Positions 41,726 through 51,223 of a stretch of 55,392 nucleotides of DNA are shown here, piece by piece. Origin of the DNA: Mariniflexile sp. AS56 (GTDB lineage: Bacteria; Bacteroidota; Bacteroidia; Flavobacteriales; Flavobacteriaceae); the NCBI RefSeq assembly GCF_030552475.1, contig NZ_JAUPED010000019.1:1-55392 (forward strand), read 5' to 3'. Both the position numbers and the translations under genes were made by a program. The notes under the pieces were generated by a model that saw only the letters and a program-made list of their open reading frames with translations, made no database searches and was not told the origin of the DNA. The stretch's first letter is position 1. Each line of letters starts with the position of its first letter.

Positions 41726-42532
41726 ATGAGTCATCAATCTGAAGCGATATTAGAAAACAACCTGATTAAACAATTAGTTGGTTCGGGGTATGCATCTGTA
41801 AAAATACCAGATGGTACTGCATTTATTTCAAATTTAAAAAGCCAATTGGAAGCCTTTAATGGCGAAGTTTATGCAGCTAAAGAGTTTGATGCCATTTTAA
41901 ACCATTTAGCCAAAGGTAATGTGTTTGAAAAAGCCAAAACCCTAAGAGACCGTTTTAGTTTTACCAGAGAAAATGATGAGGTGTGCTATGTGCGCTTTTA
42001 TGATTCTGAAAATAATAACAACAATCTGTTTCAAGTCACAAACCAAATAGAACAGGAGGGACGCTATAAAAACCGTTATGATGTTACCTTGTTGGTAAAT
42101 GGCTTGCCGCTGGTACAAATAGAATTAAAGCGTCGTGGTCTTGAAATTAAGGAGGCGTTTAATCAAATTAACAGGTATCAACTGCATTCGTTTTGGTCTA
42201 ATCATGGGTTGTTTCAATATGTGCAACTGTTCGTAGTAAGCAATGGGATAAACACCAAGTATTTAGCAAATAACAGATTGCAATCGGTGAAACAAACTTT
42301 CTTTTGGGCAGATAAAAACAATAAAAACATTACAGAACTTACCGATTTTACTGCTCAATTTTTAAACCCCAACCACTTAGGAACCATGATTGCCCACTAC
42401 GTGGTAATGAATGAAACCTATAAAAATATGATGGTGTTGCGCCCGTATCAATATTTTGCTACCTAAGCCATTATAAACCAGGTAAAAACGAGTAAAGAAA
42501 ACGGATATATTTGGCATACTTGTAAGGCTTGA
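41726..42532 (+). pseudogene. hsdR: Type I restriction endonuclease HsdR, nonsense-stopped and truncated
   Basis: The intact part (246 codons to the stop at 42464-42466) is the N-terminal nuclease region of HsdR: KNRYDVTLLVNGLPLVQIEL with the E-x-K-type catalytic residues (IELKRRG) and the end NMMVLRPYQYFAT, which in full proteins is followed directly by the helicase domain. In the same frame after the TAA the reading continues AIINQVKTSKENGYIWHT, as in intact HsdR, and then breaks at CKA and TGA just where the Walker A motif TTGSGKT should come. So a nonsense codon and a deletion or junction have removed the motor domain. The fragment could still be made but cannot translocate DNA. Confidence 0.85.
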
Positions 42533-42542
42533 TTAAAAAAAA

Positions 42543-42665
42543 ATGAAACTTAATAAAGATGGGGATTCTAAAATGTCCAATTTGTTTAATGGGTCGACTT
42601 TAAGCAACGTAGATGATATAGCAACCTCAGAAGTGAAATTGCTTGAATTATATGAAAACCATTAG
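42543..42665 (+). CDS. Tiny open frame of doubtful coding status
   Basis: Forty residues starting MKLNKDGDSKMSNLFNGSTL and ending in LLELYENH, directly after the hsdR break point. No family is recognised. It may be a fragment of a gene joined to the broken hsdR, or not coding at all. Confidence 0.2.
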   Translation: MKLNKDGDSKMSNLFNGSTLSNVDDIATSEVKLLELYENH

Positions 42666-42673
42666 ATAAATAA

Positions 42674-42865
42674 CTATTGAATCAAAACAAATGATGCCCA
42701 GAAATAAGGATCGGGATGCTTCTTGGCTATTTCCCTTTGCGTTTTTAAGTAGACCATTTGTAAGGGTGATTTCTTGTCGATAAGATTTTCATAAAATAAA
42801 ACCGTAAACTCAGCCGTAACATTGTTATTTCCTTTCGATAATGACAGTAAGAAGTTTTTGCTAAA
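42674..42865 (-). pseudogene. C-terminal fragment of a CHAT-domain protease-like protein
   Basis: About 63 open codons without a start, limited upstream by a TAA (42866-42868). They read FSKNFLLSLSKGNNNV, then FTVLFYENLIDKKSPLQMVY and end with KTQREIAKKHPDPYFWASF and VLIQ. This is the end of a CHAT (caspase-HetF) domain, whose last part typically has a helix with AL.AQ.E and a H/DPYYWAGFVLIG strand. The rest of the domain, including the His-Cys dyad, is gone. CHAT proteins are caspase-like proteases of bacterial immunity, often next to STAND proteins such as the one at 43505. Confidence 0.65.
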
Positions 42866-42950
42866 TTATCTTCCATTTTGGGAGAAAAAAGCAAAAGATT
42901 TGAGATTTTGAAGATATTGTCTATAAAGAAATAGGTTACTATATAAAAGA

Positions 42951-42983
42951 TTTCCCTAACTTCAAAAATTGAAGTTAGGGAAA
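42951..42983 (-). terminator. Perfect 15-bp hairpin after the small lipoprotein gene
   Basis: TTTCCCTAACTTCAA (42951-42965) and TTGAAGTTAGGGAAA (42969-42983) pair perfectly around a three-base loop. It lies 43 bases beyond the stop of the small lipoprotein gene on the minus strand, where TCTTTTAT follows, so it probably ends that transcript. Confidence 0.65.
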
Positions 42984-43026
42984 TTATACACTGTCAATCT
43001 ATCTCAAATATGAGATAACTTAAATC

Positions 43027-43173
43027 TCATTCTGGAGTTTCTTTATGTCTAGCATCTTCCCCATTTGTGCTCACGGGGTCAACCGATTGCTTATGCAAAT
43101 CTTCTGGTGTACAGGAGTTTAACGTGCAAAGCCCTATGGCAATAATTGCCATTAATCTGAAAAAATTTCTCAT
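43027..43173 (-). CDS. Small lipoprotein
   Basis: A 48-residue protein from ATG 43173 (an ATG 36 bases further upstream adds a hydrophilic stretch that spoils the signal). The signal is MRNFFRLMAIIAIGLCTLNS with Cys21, followed by TPEDLHKQSVDPVSTNGED and a charged end. After processing only about 28 residues remain, anchored by the lipid. Small lipoproteins with this kind of tail occur in Flavobacteriaceae; their function is unknown to me. Divergent from the NACHT gene, and followed by a strong hairpin. Confidence 0.6.
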   Translation of the reverse strand: MRNFFRLMAIIAIGLCTLNSCTPEDLHKQSVDPVSTNGEDARHKETPE

Positions 43174-43504
43174 CCTATTAAAATTATTATGCGATGAGTT
43201 ACCGCCCATAAAGAGGCCAACCGTTTATGGGCAAGCAACTCATTGCTGTTAATGGTTAACAGGTGAGGTCAAAAGACAGTGGGCATCAAAAAGCTATCTT
43301 CACCAATTACATTCTGATGCTTTTCACCACTTTTGATTAGTGATCAATCAAAAACTTTTTTTATATTTAGTTCTGCAGAATAAAAAGTTTTCAAAGTAAA
43401 AATAGTTTAACTCCAATAGGATTTGTGTACAAGTTGTGGACTTGTTCTGGACATATAGAAGACACAGTAACCACGGGGGATGACAGCCGAAAAAAATAGT
43501 ACTT
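43174..43504. other. Divergent promoter region
   Basis: A 331-base gap between the small lipoprotein gene and the NACHT gene. A short inverted repeat ACAAGT (43429-43434) with ACTTGT (43440-43445) stands 60 bases before the NACHT start and could be an operator. No gene or RNA was seen. Confidence 0.35.
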
Positions 43505-46500
43505 ATGATAGCGAACAATGAAGATCCTCAATTTGAATGTATAAGAGAGCTTCTTAAAATGGTCTATGAAATAGTCACTCCCAAAGCTCGCAATACGGAT
43601 CAAGCCAGAGCTATGGAGATTGTTTTTAAGGTAGAAAGATTGGGTTTTGAAGTTTGTGGATGGAAAACCATTAACCGTGCAAGAAAACGTTACCTGCTTA
43701 ATGATGAAAACAAACCAAATCCTTACCCAATTACACTTGACACTTTAGCTAGGTATATGGAGTATGAGGATTTTAAAGATTACAATCAAAAATATTGGCA
43801 GGGAAAAGAAAGCAAGCATAAAACTAGTATTGAAACAGAAATTATTTCCTTAAGCCCAGAGCATAGTGAAAAAGTGTATTCAAGGTATATCGCTTTTATT
43901 GTAGATGCGCTTTCTAAGGAAAGTAGCGCAAGATTGGATAAAATACAACAACTTGCCGATTCAAAAATAGAGCCTGAAATTTTACCTTTCATTGAGTCTA
44001 TTGGTCAAGGTTATCAAGATATCAGCTCATATTTAGAAAAACTGTGGAAGGAAAACCCTGTAAACCCAAACCTTTTCTTGGTTGCGGAAGGAGGAGGCGG
44101 TAAAACCTTTTCTCTTTATAAGATTTGGCAGGATTATATAAATGGTCCGCAGAGTGTCGTTCCTGTTTATTTGACTTTAAAAGACGTGTTAATTGATGAA
44201 TCCAGTCGTTTATCGGTAGAAATTGCCAATTTCGCTCTCAGTCATTTAGCTTTAACCGAAGATGAAGGTGAAAGGGCGAATAGCATTAACAAAATTTTTT
44301 CCAAAGCTCCCGATAAAAGTGGATACAGATTTTTGATTTTGTTGGATGCGCTAAATGAAGTTGCAGACCCCAAGTTTATTGACAATTTTCTTAGGGGAAC
44401 AAAATTATGGCGATCTGTCCAAATTATTATTACATCCAAAAACCAATATTATAATGAGGTGCTTGAATATTATAATTACAGTAATTTGTCCTCATTGGAT
44501 ATAAATACAATCGAAAAATTCCTTGAAACCAAAAACGTAGCTTTTAACAAGAGCATGCTAAAATTGCTATCAAACCCATTTCGGCTAACCATGTTTGCAA
44601 AAACTACTGGTGTGATAGAACAACAGAAACGCACTTTAAGTGATAGGCTAGAGTCTAAAACAGTCAGATTGATTAAAGAAAATACATCGTATACATTTAA
44701 AAAAGACGATAAATATTTTTATTTAGAGGACGAATTTTATTCAGGTGGAGAACTTATTTTCAATTATATCCAAAGTATTTCGATAAAGGAAATATTAAAA
44801 GTAAAAGAAGATGAATTTTCAAATGAAATAATCGCTAAATTCAAGTTTGCAATAGAAGAGCTTTTACCCGCCATTGCTTATCGTTGTTATGCTGAAGTTA
44901 AATTTAGTATCGATTTGCAGGAGATTGTCGAGCTTGTAAATGCCGTTATTGCACCTGATATTACTAAAAAATATATTACTGAAACGGTTGATTTATGTGA
45001 GGAAAAATTAACGCTCCTAAAAAGAAACCCCATAAATTCGTATTATGAATTTTATCATCAGGAAATCCGTGATTTTTTTGTAGCCTGCAATATCTTATCC
45101 CAACTAAATTTTTGGTGTTATGGTCAGAAATCAAAGAAATGGAAATCACAACATCTCCCAATAACTATTAAAGAAACAATTCTTCCTAAAACAATTTTAC
45201 GATATATGGGGGAAATAGACAGCCAGCACCGAAATGTAGCTGTTATCGAAAATAATTCTTGGACTTATGGTCACTATAGAAAATATATTATAGCTGAAAC
45301 ACTAGAAAATTTACGAGGTATTTTCGATACTAAACTTTTAGGTAACGCCCCTAAGAATATGGTAAATACCTTATTAACTGTAAAAAATGATTTAAGTGGC
45401 GATAATTTAAATAATCTTAATTTGAAAGGGATTGACTTTAGTAATGTGATTTTTTCGAGGAGGGATGAAAACTATGTTAAGGAATTTTACAGTTGCAGTT
45501 TTGAAGACAGTAAAATTGATTTGAGCTCTTTTTTCCCAAGAGGTCATAGACCAGCACGTATAAACTCCTATATATATCTGGACAGCTATGATAACAAAAT
45601 ATTGAGGTTAGAGGCGAAAGACGGAATTCTTACAAGTGGAACTAAATCTGAATTAATTAAATGGAATATAGATGATGGCAGTTATATAGAGAAGTTAAGT
45701 GTCCCTTACTTATTTGATGAAGCTCTTCATAGCATTTTAGGTGGTAATATTCAAAACAAGGAAATCGCTAATTGCCCAATTGACGTCTACTTTAATACCC
45801 ATGAAGCAATTACCGTCACAAGATCTAATGTTAATAAAACCCTTTTCAAGTATTTTATCAAAGCCAATGAAAATCTTCTACACCATGGATATTCTAACTA
45901 TGATGATAATAATTTTGGTTTATTATGTGTTTGGGATTTAACAACGGCAGATAGAAATAGGATTTATTATATATTCGAGGGAGGATGGTATGATCATTCT
46001 AAAAAACTTCAAATTTTAGCTATTACGAATCCCGATGGGAAATCCCTCAGTATTTTTGACGATCAAAGAAGAAAAAAATCTTGGGATGAGATTGCAAAAG
46101 TGAATGGGAATACTCGCGGTATATGGTATTTAATTGAAGATGTTGGCCTATTGTCTAAAATTGAATATTCTGGACTTATTAAATGTGTTGCCATAAATCC
46201 CAATGAAAATAGCCCAACACTCATTACGGCATCCTACGATAATAAAATCATAGAATGGAATTATTTGACAGGTGAAAAAGTCCGAAACTTCGAAAATATC
46301 CACGCAGATAAGGATTTCGTTCTCGGTTATACCAATGACTCAAAATATTTGGTTACTTCCAACTGTGAAATGGACTATGTCTCTGAATTCTCAACCGTTC
46401 ACGAAATTGAGAACTTGTCTAACTACAAGGGCATATCTTATGGGAACCTCCGGTTTTGGAGTATGGAAGATAAAAAATTATCGAGAGAATTGGTAACCAA

Positions 46501-48046
46501 CGATGACGAATTGATAAGAAAAGTTATTTTTCTTAATAAAGAACTTGAAGAAACAGACCATGATATTAAATATTTTGTAACTGGCGGACAACATGGTAGT
46601 ATTAAATTGTGGGATTATGAAACTTTAGAGAACGTGTACACGTTTTCATTGGCAAGTAAAAAACTCATTCCCAATGTAATTAAAGCGAGACCATTTGATA
46701 ATACTTTTATGGTAGCCTATGACGGTGGACTCTTAAAATTGTTTACTCTTGGAGCCCATTCATGCAAAGCGGTATCAAAAGGTTCTATACAGCATCCAAG
46801 CTATATTGAATTCTTTGGGCCTAAGCTAGTCATAGTGAGTGATATTAGAAATGGAGAATGTGAGGTCTGGGATTTAAATCTATTCCGTCGCAGAGGTACT
46901 AAATTTTCAATAATTGAAAATTCTGAGTTTTCTTGTTTTAAAATTACCCCTTGTCTCGATAGGCTTTATGTTTGTGTTAGAAATCCACAAAGTCACGTTT
47001 CAAAGTTTACATTGAAAATTTTCGATATCGATTCAAACAAAAACATCAAAAATTATGATATAAATGAAACTATCGACACACAGAATATATACCTATCGTC
47101 GAATAACAAATATTTTATATCCTGGAACAAGAGTAAGAAATCAATTATAATTTATGATTTAGATGGAAATAAATCAATTAGAGAGTTACCATTTGAAGGA
47201 ATAAATGGATTGCATTTTTTAAATGAGCTGGAATATTTGAATAAAGATTATAAACTCCTACATTTTTTAATAAGATTGAAGCAAGGTGATTTTTACATGA
47301 TTGACTTTGACGAAGATTCCGTAAATTTTACCTGTATGAAGGGAGAGGGACTTCCTCAATTTGATAAAATAGAACGCTTTATTACAACAAATAACGAGCC
47401 AAGATATGGGCTTATTAATACAATATATGGAGATGATCATAAAAGTCCCACTATTAGAGAGGTTTACGAATGGAATGGCCAAAGATCAATAAATAAGATT
47501 GAAACATTTAAAGATGCTTGGGTACAGGAAAAATATTTTCAATATTGGCTGAATACAGAAAAATCATTTGACTATAGTTTTTACAATGATTGCCAAATAT
47601 CCTTAATGAAAAATAGGGAGGATGAAATATGGACTTTCGAGATGTGCCCAAAAGACAAAAGAATTCAAAGAAGTACCTATCACGAAGATGAAATAATTTT
47701 AGCTGTCCAAGGGTGTAAATTTCCAAGTGTAAAAACTCATTTCGATTCGTATCTACAGGAAATAGCTATGAATTTGGAAGAAAATTTAGCAGAGTTTCCG
47801 CCAATCTATCATTTTTATAATTATCCAGATACATACCAACATAGAAAAATGTTTCAGCAATCAACAAAAATCCCTTTTAAACTTATATTTGTTTTAGCAT
47901 ACAAGCTGCGCAAGTTTCAGAGGAAAATAAAATTCGCAACTAATTCTTCAAAAAAATCGGGAATTAAACAAAACCCAGATACGCCTTATCCATTTAAACT
48001 AGGAGGCACTGAAAACAAATATTATCCTCCAGTTAAATATCTATAG
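43505..48046 (+). CDS. Large NACHT/STAND NTPase with WD40-like repeats
   Basis: A 1513-residue soluble protein. Residues 1-100 are a small helical domain with a basic patch (TINRARKRYLLND), perhaps a DNA-binding or effector-associated domain. The NTPase has Walker A VAEGGGGKTFS (Lys200) and Walker B FLILLDALNEV (Asp281), with LNE as in NACHT-type proteins, followed by IIITSKNQYYNEVL (sensor) and an HQEIRDFFVACNIL block typical of NLR helical domains. Near residues 630-645 is a short pentapeptide-like stretch (LNNLNLKGIDFSNVIFSR). From about 700 to 1400 there are WD40-like beta repeats (LWDYETLENVYTFSL, IIEWNYLTGEKV, CEVWDLNLFRR). Such a sensor-NTPase layout is that of bacterial NLR-like antiphage proteins: repeats bind a ligand, the NTPase oligomerises. 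I see no nuclease or protease effector in the chain, so a partner may be needed; the CHAT remnant nearby is a candidate lost partner. Confidence 0.8.
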   Translation: MIANNEDPQFECIRELLKMVYEIVTPKARNTDQARAMEIVFKVERLGFEVCGWKTINRARKRYLLNDENKPNPYPITLDTLARYMEYEDFKDYNQKYWQGKESKHKTSIETEIISLSPEHSEKVYSRYIAFIVDALSKESSARLDKIQQLADSKIEPEILPFIESIGQGYQDISSYLEKLWKENPVNPNLFLVAEGGGGKTFSLYKIWQDYINGPQSVVPVYLTLKDVLIDESSRLSVEIANFALSHLALTEDEGERANSINKIFSKAPDKSGYRFLILLDALNEVADPKFIDNFLRGTKLWRSVQIIITSKNQYYNEVLEYYNYSNLSSLDINTIEKFLETKNVAFNKSMLKLLSNPFRLTMFAKTTGVIEQQKRTLSDRLESKTVRLIKENTSYTFKKDDKYFYLEDEFYSGGELIFNYIQSISIKEILKVKEDEFSNEIIAKFKFAIEELLPAIAYRCYAEVKFSIDLQEIVELVNAVIAPDITKKYITETVDLCEEKLTLLKRNPINSYYEFYHQEIRDFFVACNILSQLNFWCYGQKSKKWKSQHLPITIKETILPKTILRYMGEIDSQHRNVAVIENNSWTYGHYRKYIIAETLENLRGIFDTKLLGNAPKNMVNTLLTVKNDLSGDNLNNLNLKGIDFSNVIFSRRDENYVKEFYSCSFEDSKIDLSSFFPRGHRPARINSYIYLDSYDNKILRLEAKDGILTSGTKSELIKWNIDDGSYIEKLSVPYLFDEALHSILGGNIQNKEIANCPIDVYFNTHEAITVTRSNVNKTLFKYFIKANENLLHHGYSNYDDNNFGLLCVWDLTTADRNRIYYIFEGGWYDHSKKLQILAITNPDGKSLSIFDDQRRKKSWDEIAKVNGNTRGIWYLIEDVGLLSKIEYSGLIKCVAINPNENSPTLITASYDNKIIEWNYLTGEKVRNFENIHADKDFVLGYTNDSKYLVTSNCEMDYVSEFSTVHEIENLSNYKGISYGNLRFWSMEDKKLSRELVTNDDELIRKVIFLNKELEETDHDIKYFVTGGQHGSIKLWDYETLENVYTFSLASKKLIPNVIKARPFDNTFMVAYDGGLLKLFTLGAHSCKAVSKGSIQHPSYIEFFGPKLVIVSDIRNGECEVWDLNLFRRRGTKFSIIENSEFSCFKITPCLDRLYVCVRNPQSHVSKFTLKIFDIDSNKNIKNYDINETIDTQNIYLSSNNKYFISWNKSKKSIIIYDLDGNKSIRELPFEGINGLHFLNELEYLNKDYKLLHFLIRLKQGDFYMIDFDEDSVNFTCMKGEGLPQFDKIERFITTNNEPRYGLINTIYGDDHKSPTIREVYEWNGQRSINKIETFKDAWVQEKYFQYWLNTEKSFDYSFYNDCQISLMKNREDEIWTFEMCPKDKRIQRSTYHEDEIILAVQGCKFPSVKTHFDSYLQEIAMNLEENLAEFPPIYHFYNYPDTYQHRKMFQQSTKIPFKLIFVLAYKLRKFQRKIKFATNSSKKSGIKQNPDTPYPFKLGGTENKYYPPVKYL

Positions 48047-48126
48047 AGAATATAAAAGTCATGTGTATATATAATTATAGAATTAAATTACAAATAATAT
48101 GAAATTTTTAAGGTACAATCATTGGA

Positions 48127-48155
48127 GACCTTATAAGTTATAAAGGGTCTTTTTC
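48127..48155 (+). terminator. Probable terminator after the NACHT gene
   Basis: GACCTTATAA pairs with TTATAAAGGGTC with one bulge, followed by TTTTTC. It lies 80 bases after the stop. The rest of the gap up to 48433 shows nothing apart from the expected promoter of the sensor kinase gene. Confidence 0.55.
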
Positions 48156-48433
48156 AAATCTATAAATAACGACAGGTCAACAGTGCTGATAGATTAAACA
48201 TATTGACAAAAAACAATCTTATGTCTTCAAAAATTTAAAACATCGAAAAATTCTTTTTATAGATTTTATTACAAAGTAGCATTATGTGAAACTTTAGACG
48301 GTACAAGAACTATTGTACTTAAATATAGTCTAATACTTAAATAATTTTCGTTTGAAAGAAATCATAACAATATTAAAGTTAAATTAGCTCAAAGGCTATG
48401 AGTGTAGTGAAAACGCCATCTTAATTTTTAGAA

Positions 48434-50368
48434 ATGCGAAATATTTATTTTTTGATTTTAATACTTGCAAATATTTTTATATGGGGCTGTAAAGAGAATA
48501 ATGATACGATACCGTTTGAAAATATTTACCATAAAACTACAAGTCTTTTTAGTATCGCTCAGGACAAAACCAATCCTATAGAAGAAAGATACCTTGCTAT
48601 AAATAGAGCCTATTCTATTGTGAAAGACATTGATGATACTCTATATGATAAAATATTATACCAAAAAAGTGCTATCCACTATGTAAAAGGTCAAATAGAT
48701 AGTGTTAAACAATATAATAGAGTTGCATTTTCCACTTTAAATAACCCATATTACTTGGGAAAATTCCATTATCTGGAAGGATATGTTCAAGAAATTGACA
48801 AACATCAAGTTGATAGTGCCTTTTATCACTATCATTTATCTAAAGACTATTTTATTCAAGCAAAAGATAGTACTGAAATTGGAAAGAAAATTTTATTAAT
48901 AGGACAGTTAGAGATAGATACAGGACAATTTCATCAGGGCATAGAAACACTTACGGAAGGGATTGTTTTTTTGGAAACTAAAAATACTGACTCCATTTAT
49001 CTGGCCTCTACTTATAATAACCTTGGCATTGCCAACAAATTTCTACTAAATTTTGAGGATGCAATTAAAAATTATCAATACGCGCAAAAAATAACTCCAA
49101 ATAAACAGCACAAAATATTATACCAAAATAACATAGCCGTTGCATATAAAGAAATGGGGGAGTTTTCTAAAGCGGAATCAATTCTTGAAACCTTGTTAAA
49201 AGACTCCTTAACCATCAATTCTGAAATTGAAAAGGCTAGAATTCTAGACAATTGGGCATATGCAAGATGGAAATCGGGGATAACGGATTCCATTGAGCAA
49301 TTTTTTATTCGCGCCATGCATCTCAGGGAAAAGCAAGGCGATGAAAATGGATTACAGGCCAGCTACATGCATTTAGGCGAGTATTATCAGGACAATAATA
49401 AGACACTTTCAAATACTTGGTTCGATAAAAAAATAGAGTTATCCAAGCTTCTAAACAATCCCAAAGAAGAACTTGAAGCCCTTAAAATAAAGCTGAAGAA
49501 TATACCCCATGACGTGGACGTGAGAGACCGTTATATTGAACTTCAGGATAGCATTTTGAATGAAGAACTCAAAGTAAGTACACGCTTTGCAAAAATAAAA
49601 TACGATTTTACCCGCAAACAAAACGAACTGGATGCCATCACTATTGAAAATCTGGCACAAAAGAATGCGCTTGTGGTTAAGGAGAACCAGAATATTACCT
49701 ATTTATCCCTCGCTGCACTGCTCCTAATACTTGTCATATTCACTGCCTTATACTTAAAAAATAAAATAAAGGTAAAAAGTGCTCTCAGCCGTTATGAAAC
49801 AGAGTCTGAAATCTCAAAGAAAATTCATGATACTGTAGGCAATGACCTATCCGGAATATTGAGCTATATTTCCATTTCCAAAGATATTAACAGGCCTGAA
49901 AACAAGTCCATAATAATGCAAGGCTTAAATAAGGCTTATCAGAGGGCAAGGATCATGTCGAGGGATATTGCTCCAATAGATACAACCAACTTTAACCAAA
50001 CCCTAGAATACCTTTTCCAACATTATCGATCTACGGAAACGACGTTGCAGACTAACCTTACGGCGTGCAATTGGGCAGGTATTCCAGATTATAAACTAAT
50101 AGCCCTGTATCGGGTTTTGCAGGAGTTGCTTTCTAACACGAACAACCATGCGAATGCCAGCACCATAACCATCTTCCGAAACACCTCTACAAAAGATGTG
50201 GAAGTGACCTATACAGATAACGGCGTAGGGTGTGATTTGGGGAGTGTAAGGCGCAATGGTCTCATTAGTGCGGAAAACCGCATTGAGAATATACAGGGTA
50301 ACATTAACTTTAGATCCAATGTTGGAGAAGGTTTTAAAGCCCGTATAAATCTCCATCTTAAAACGTGA
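48434..50368 (+). CDS. TPR-containing sensor histidine kinase
   Basis: A 644-residue membrane kinase. The N-terminus MRNIYFLILILANIFIWGC is a lipoprotein-type signal. Residues 40-370 are TPR-like helical repeats (LASTYNNLGIANKFLLNFED, YQNNIAVAYKEMGEFSKAE), placed outside the inner membrane. A span near 423-442 (SLAALLLILVIFTALYL) is followed by a short coiled coil and the phosphoacceptor KKIHDTVGNDLSGIL with His465, of the HisKA_3-like kind, and an HATPase domain (LIALYRVLQELLSNTNNHAN, VTYTDNGVGCDL, ENRIENIQGNINFRSNVGEG). It senses an envelope or extracellular signal and phosphorylates the regulator encoded five bases downstream. Confidence 0.88.
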   Translation: MRNIYFLILILANIFIWGCKENNDTIPFENIYHKTTSLFSIAQDKTNPIEERYLAINRAYSIVKDIDDTLYDKILYQKSAIHYVKGQIDSVKQYNRVAFSTLNNPYYLGKFHYLEGYVQEIDKHQVDSAFYHYHLSKDYFIQAKDSTEIGKKILLIGQLEIDTGQFHQGIETLTEGIVFLETKNTDSIYLASTYNNLGIANKFLLNFEDAIKNYQYAQKITPNKQHKILYQNNIAVAYKEMGEFSKAESILETLLKDSLTINSEIEKARILDNWAYARWKSGITDSIEQFFIRAMHLREKQGDENGLQASYMHLGEYYQDNNKTLSNTWFDKKIELSKLLNNPKEELEALKIKLKNIPHDVDVRDRYIELQDSILNEELKVSTRFAKIKYDFTRKQNELDAITIENLAQKNALVVKENQNITYLSLAALLLILVIFTALYLKNKIKVKSALSRYETESEISKKIHDTVGNDLSGILSYISISKDINRPENKSIIMQGLNKAYQRARIMSRDIAPIDTTNFNQTLEYLFQHYRSTETTLQTNLTACNWAGIPDYKLIALYRVLQELLSNTNNHANASTITIFRNTSTKDVEVTYTDNGVGCDLGSVRRNGLISAENRIENIQGNINFRSNVGEGFKARINLHLKT

Positions 50369-50372
50369 TGTG

Positions 50373-51044
50373 ATGTTCAAAAAAGTTTTAATAGTTGATG
50401 ATCAATCCAGTATAGGAAGAAGCCTAAATACCATCCTTCCCCAAAATCAATTGATTGGTGACGTATTCACTACCAATTACTGCGACGATGCCCTTTTTAA
50501 GATAAAAGCTGAAAATACCAAAGGCAGTAACTATGATTTATTGATATCTGATCTTTCCTTTAAAACCAATGGAGTTTACCAAACATTAAAGTCTGGCTCA
50601 GAACTGATTGCCGCTGTGCGCAAATTGGACATTGAAATAAAGATTGTGGTCTTTTCAATAGAGCCCCGCATCGCATTTATCAAAAATCTTTATGATGTTT
50701 ATGGAATTGATGGATTTGTAGAAAAAGGGCCCAATGAGATTAACGATTTACTTAGTGCAATTAAAACAATACACAATGGGACAATCTACAAGTCTATTAG
50801 TATTGTTTCTCAACTCAAACAGAATCAAAATCTTATAGAGATTGACGCATATCAAATACATTTATTAAGGTTATTGGCAGACGGCTATACAAATTCTGAA
50901 ATATCCACCTATTTAAGCAATAAAAATATTAAACCTTCTGGTCTAAGGAGTATAGAATACCACTTTAATGAGCTGAGAGAAATTTTTGAAGTTAAAACCA
51001 CGGTTCACCTCATTGCTAAAGTGAAAGATTTAGGCTTGATCTGA
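50373..51044 (+). CDS. Response regulator with helix-turn-helix output
   Basis: About 223 residues from ATG 50373 (a GTG directly before it is possible). Receiver domain: KKVLIVDDQSSIG with the acidic pair, phosphoacceptor Asp60 in LLISDLSF, KIVVFSIEPR and the VEKGPNEIN end with Lys. The C-terminal domain (about 155-223) has a LuxR-like layout: QIHLLRLLADGYTNSEIST, then YHFNELREIFEVKTTVHLIA. The partner of the TPR kinase, five bases between genes. Its likely targets are the exported-protein genes that follow. Confidence 0.85.
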   Translation: MFKKVLIVDDQSSIGRSLNTILPQNQLIGDVFTTNYCDDALFKIKAENTKGSNYDLLISDLSFKTNGVYQTLKSGSELIAAVRKLDIEIKIVVFSIEPRIAFIKNLYDVYGIDGFVEKGPNEINDLLSAIKTIHNGTIYKSISIVSQLKQNQNLIEIDAYQIHLLRLLADGYTNSEISTYLSNKNIKPSGLRSIEYHFNELREIFEVKTTVHLIAKVKDLGLI

Positions 51045-51145
51045 AAATAATTCTAGGCACACATCCCATAATCATTTCCAAAAATTCTTTTAAAATTTAA
51101 TTCGGCATACACGAAATTTCGAAAATTCCATAAAAATTTCATATA

Positions 51146-51159
51146 TGCGGATTTCCGCA
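51146..51159 (+). promoter_or_regulatory. Palindrome upstream of the exported-protein genes
   Basis: TGCGGATTTCCGCA has 6-bp arms around TT, 65 bases before the start of the gene at 51224. It is a possible binding site for the response regulator encoded just upstream. Only one copy was seen. Confidence 0.35.
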
Positions 51160-51223
51160 ATTTTAAAGGGTTAAGGTTGAGTAGTTTTAAGAAACAATTT
51201 GTAATCTCTAAACTACGATTATT

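Noticed and set aside
41726-42466. An intact short gene for a stand-alone nuclease
   Set aside because: Reading continues in frame after the stop with typical HsdR sequence (AIINQVKTSKENGYIWHT), so this is a broken hsdR gene.
43027-43209. The longer start of the small lipoprotein at 43209
   Set aside because: The extra N-terminal residues MGGNSSHNNFNR are polar and would separate the start from the signal sequence; the ATG at 43173 gives a standard lipoprotein signal.
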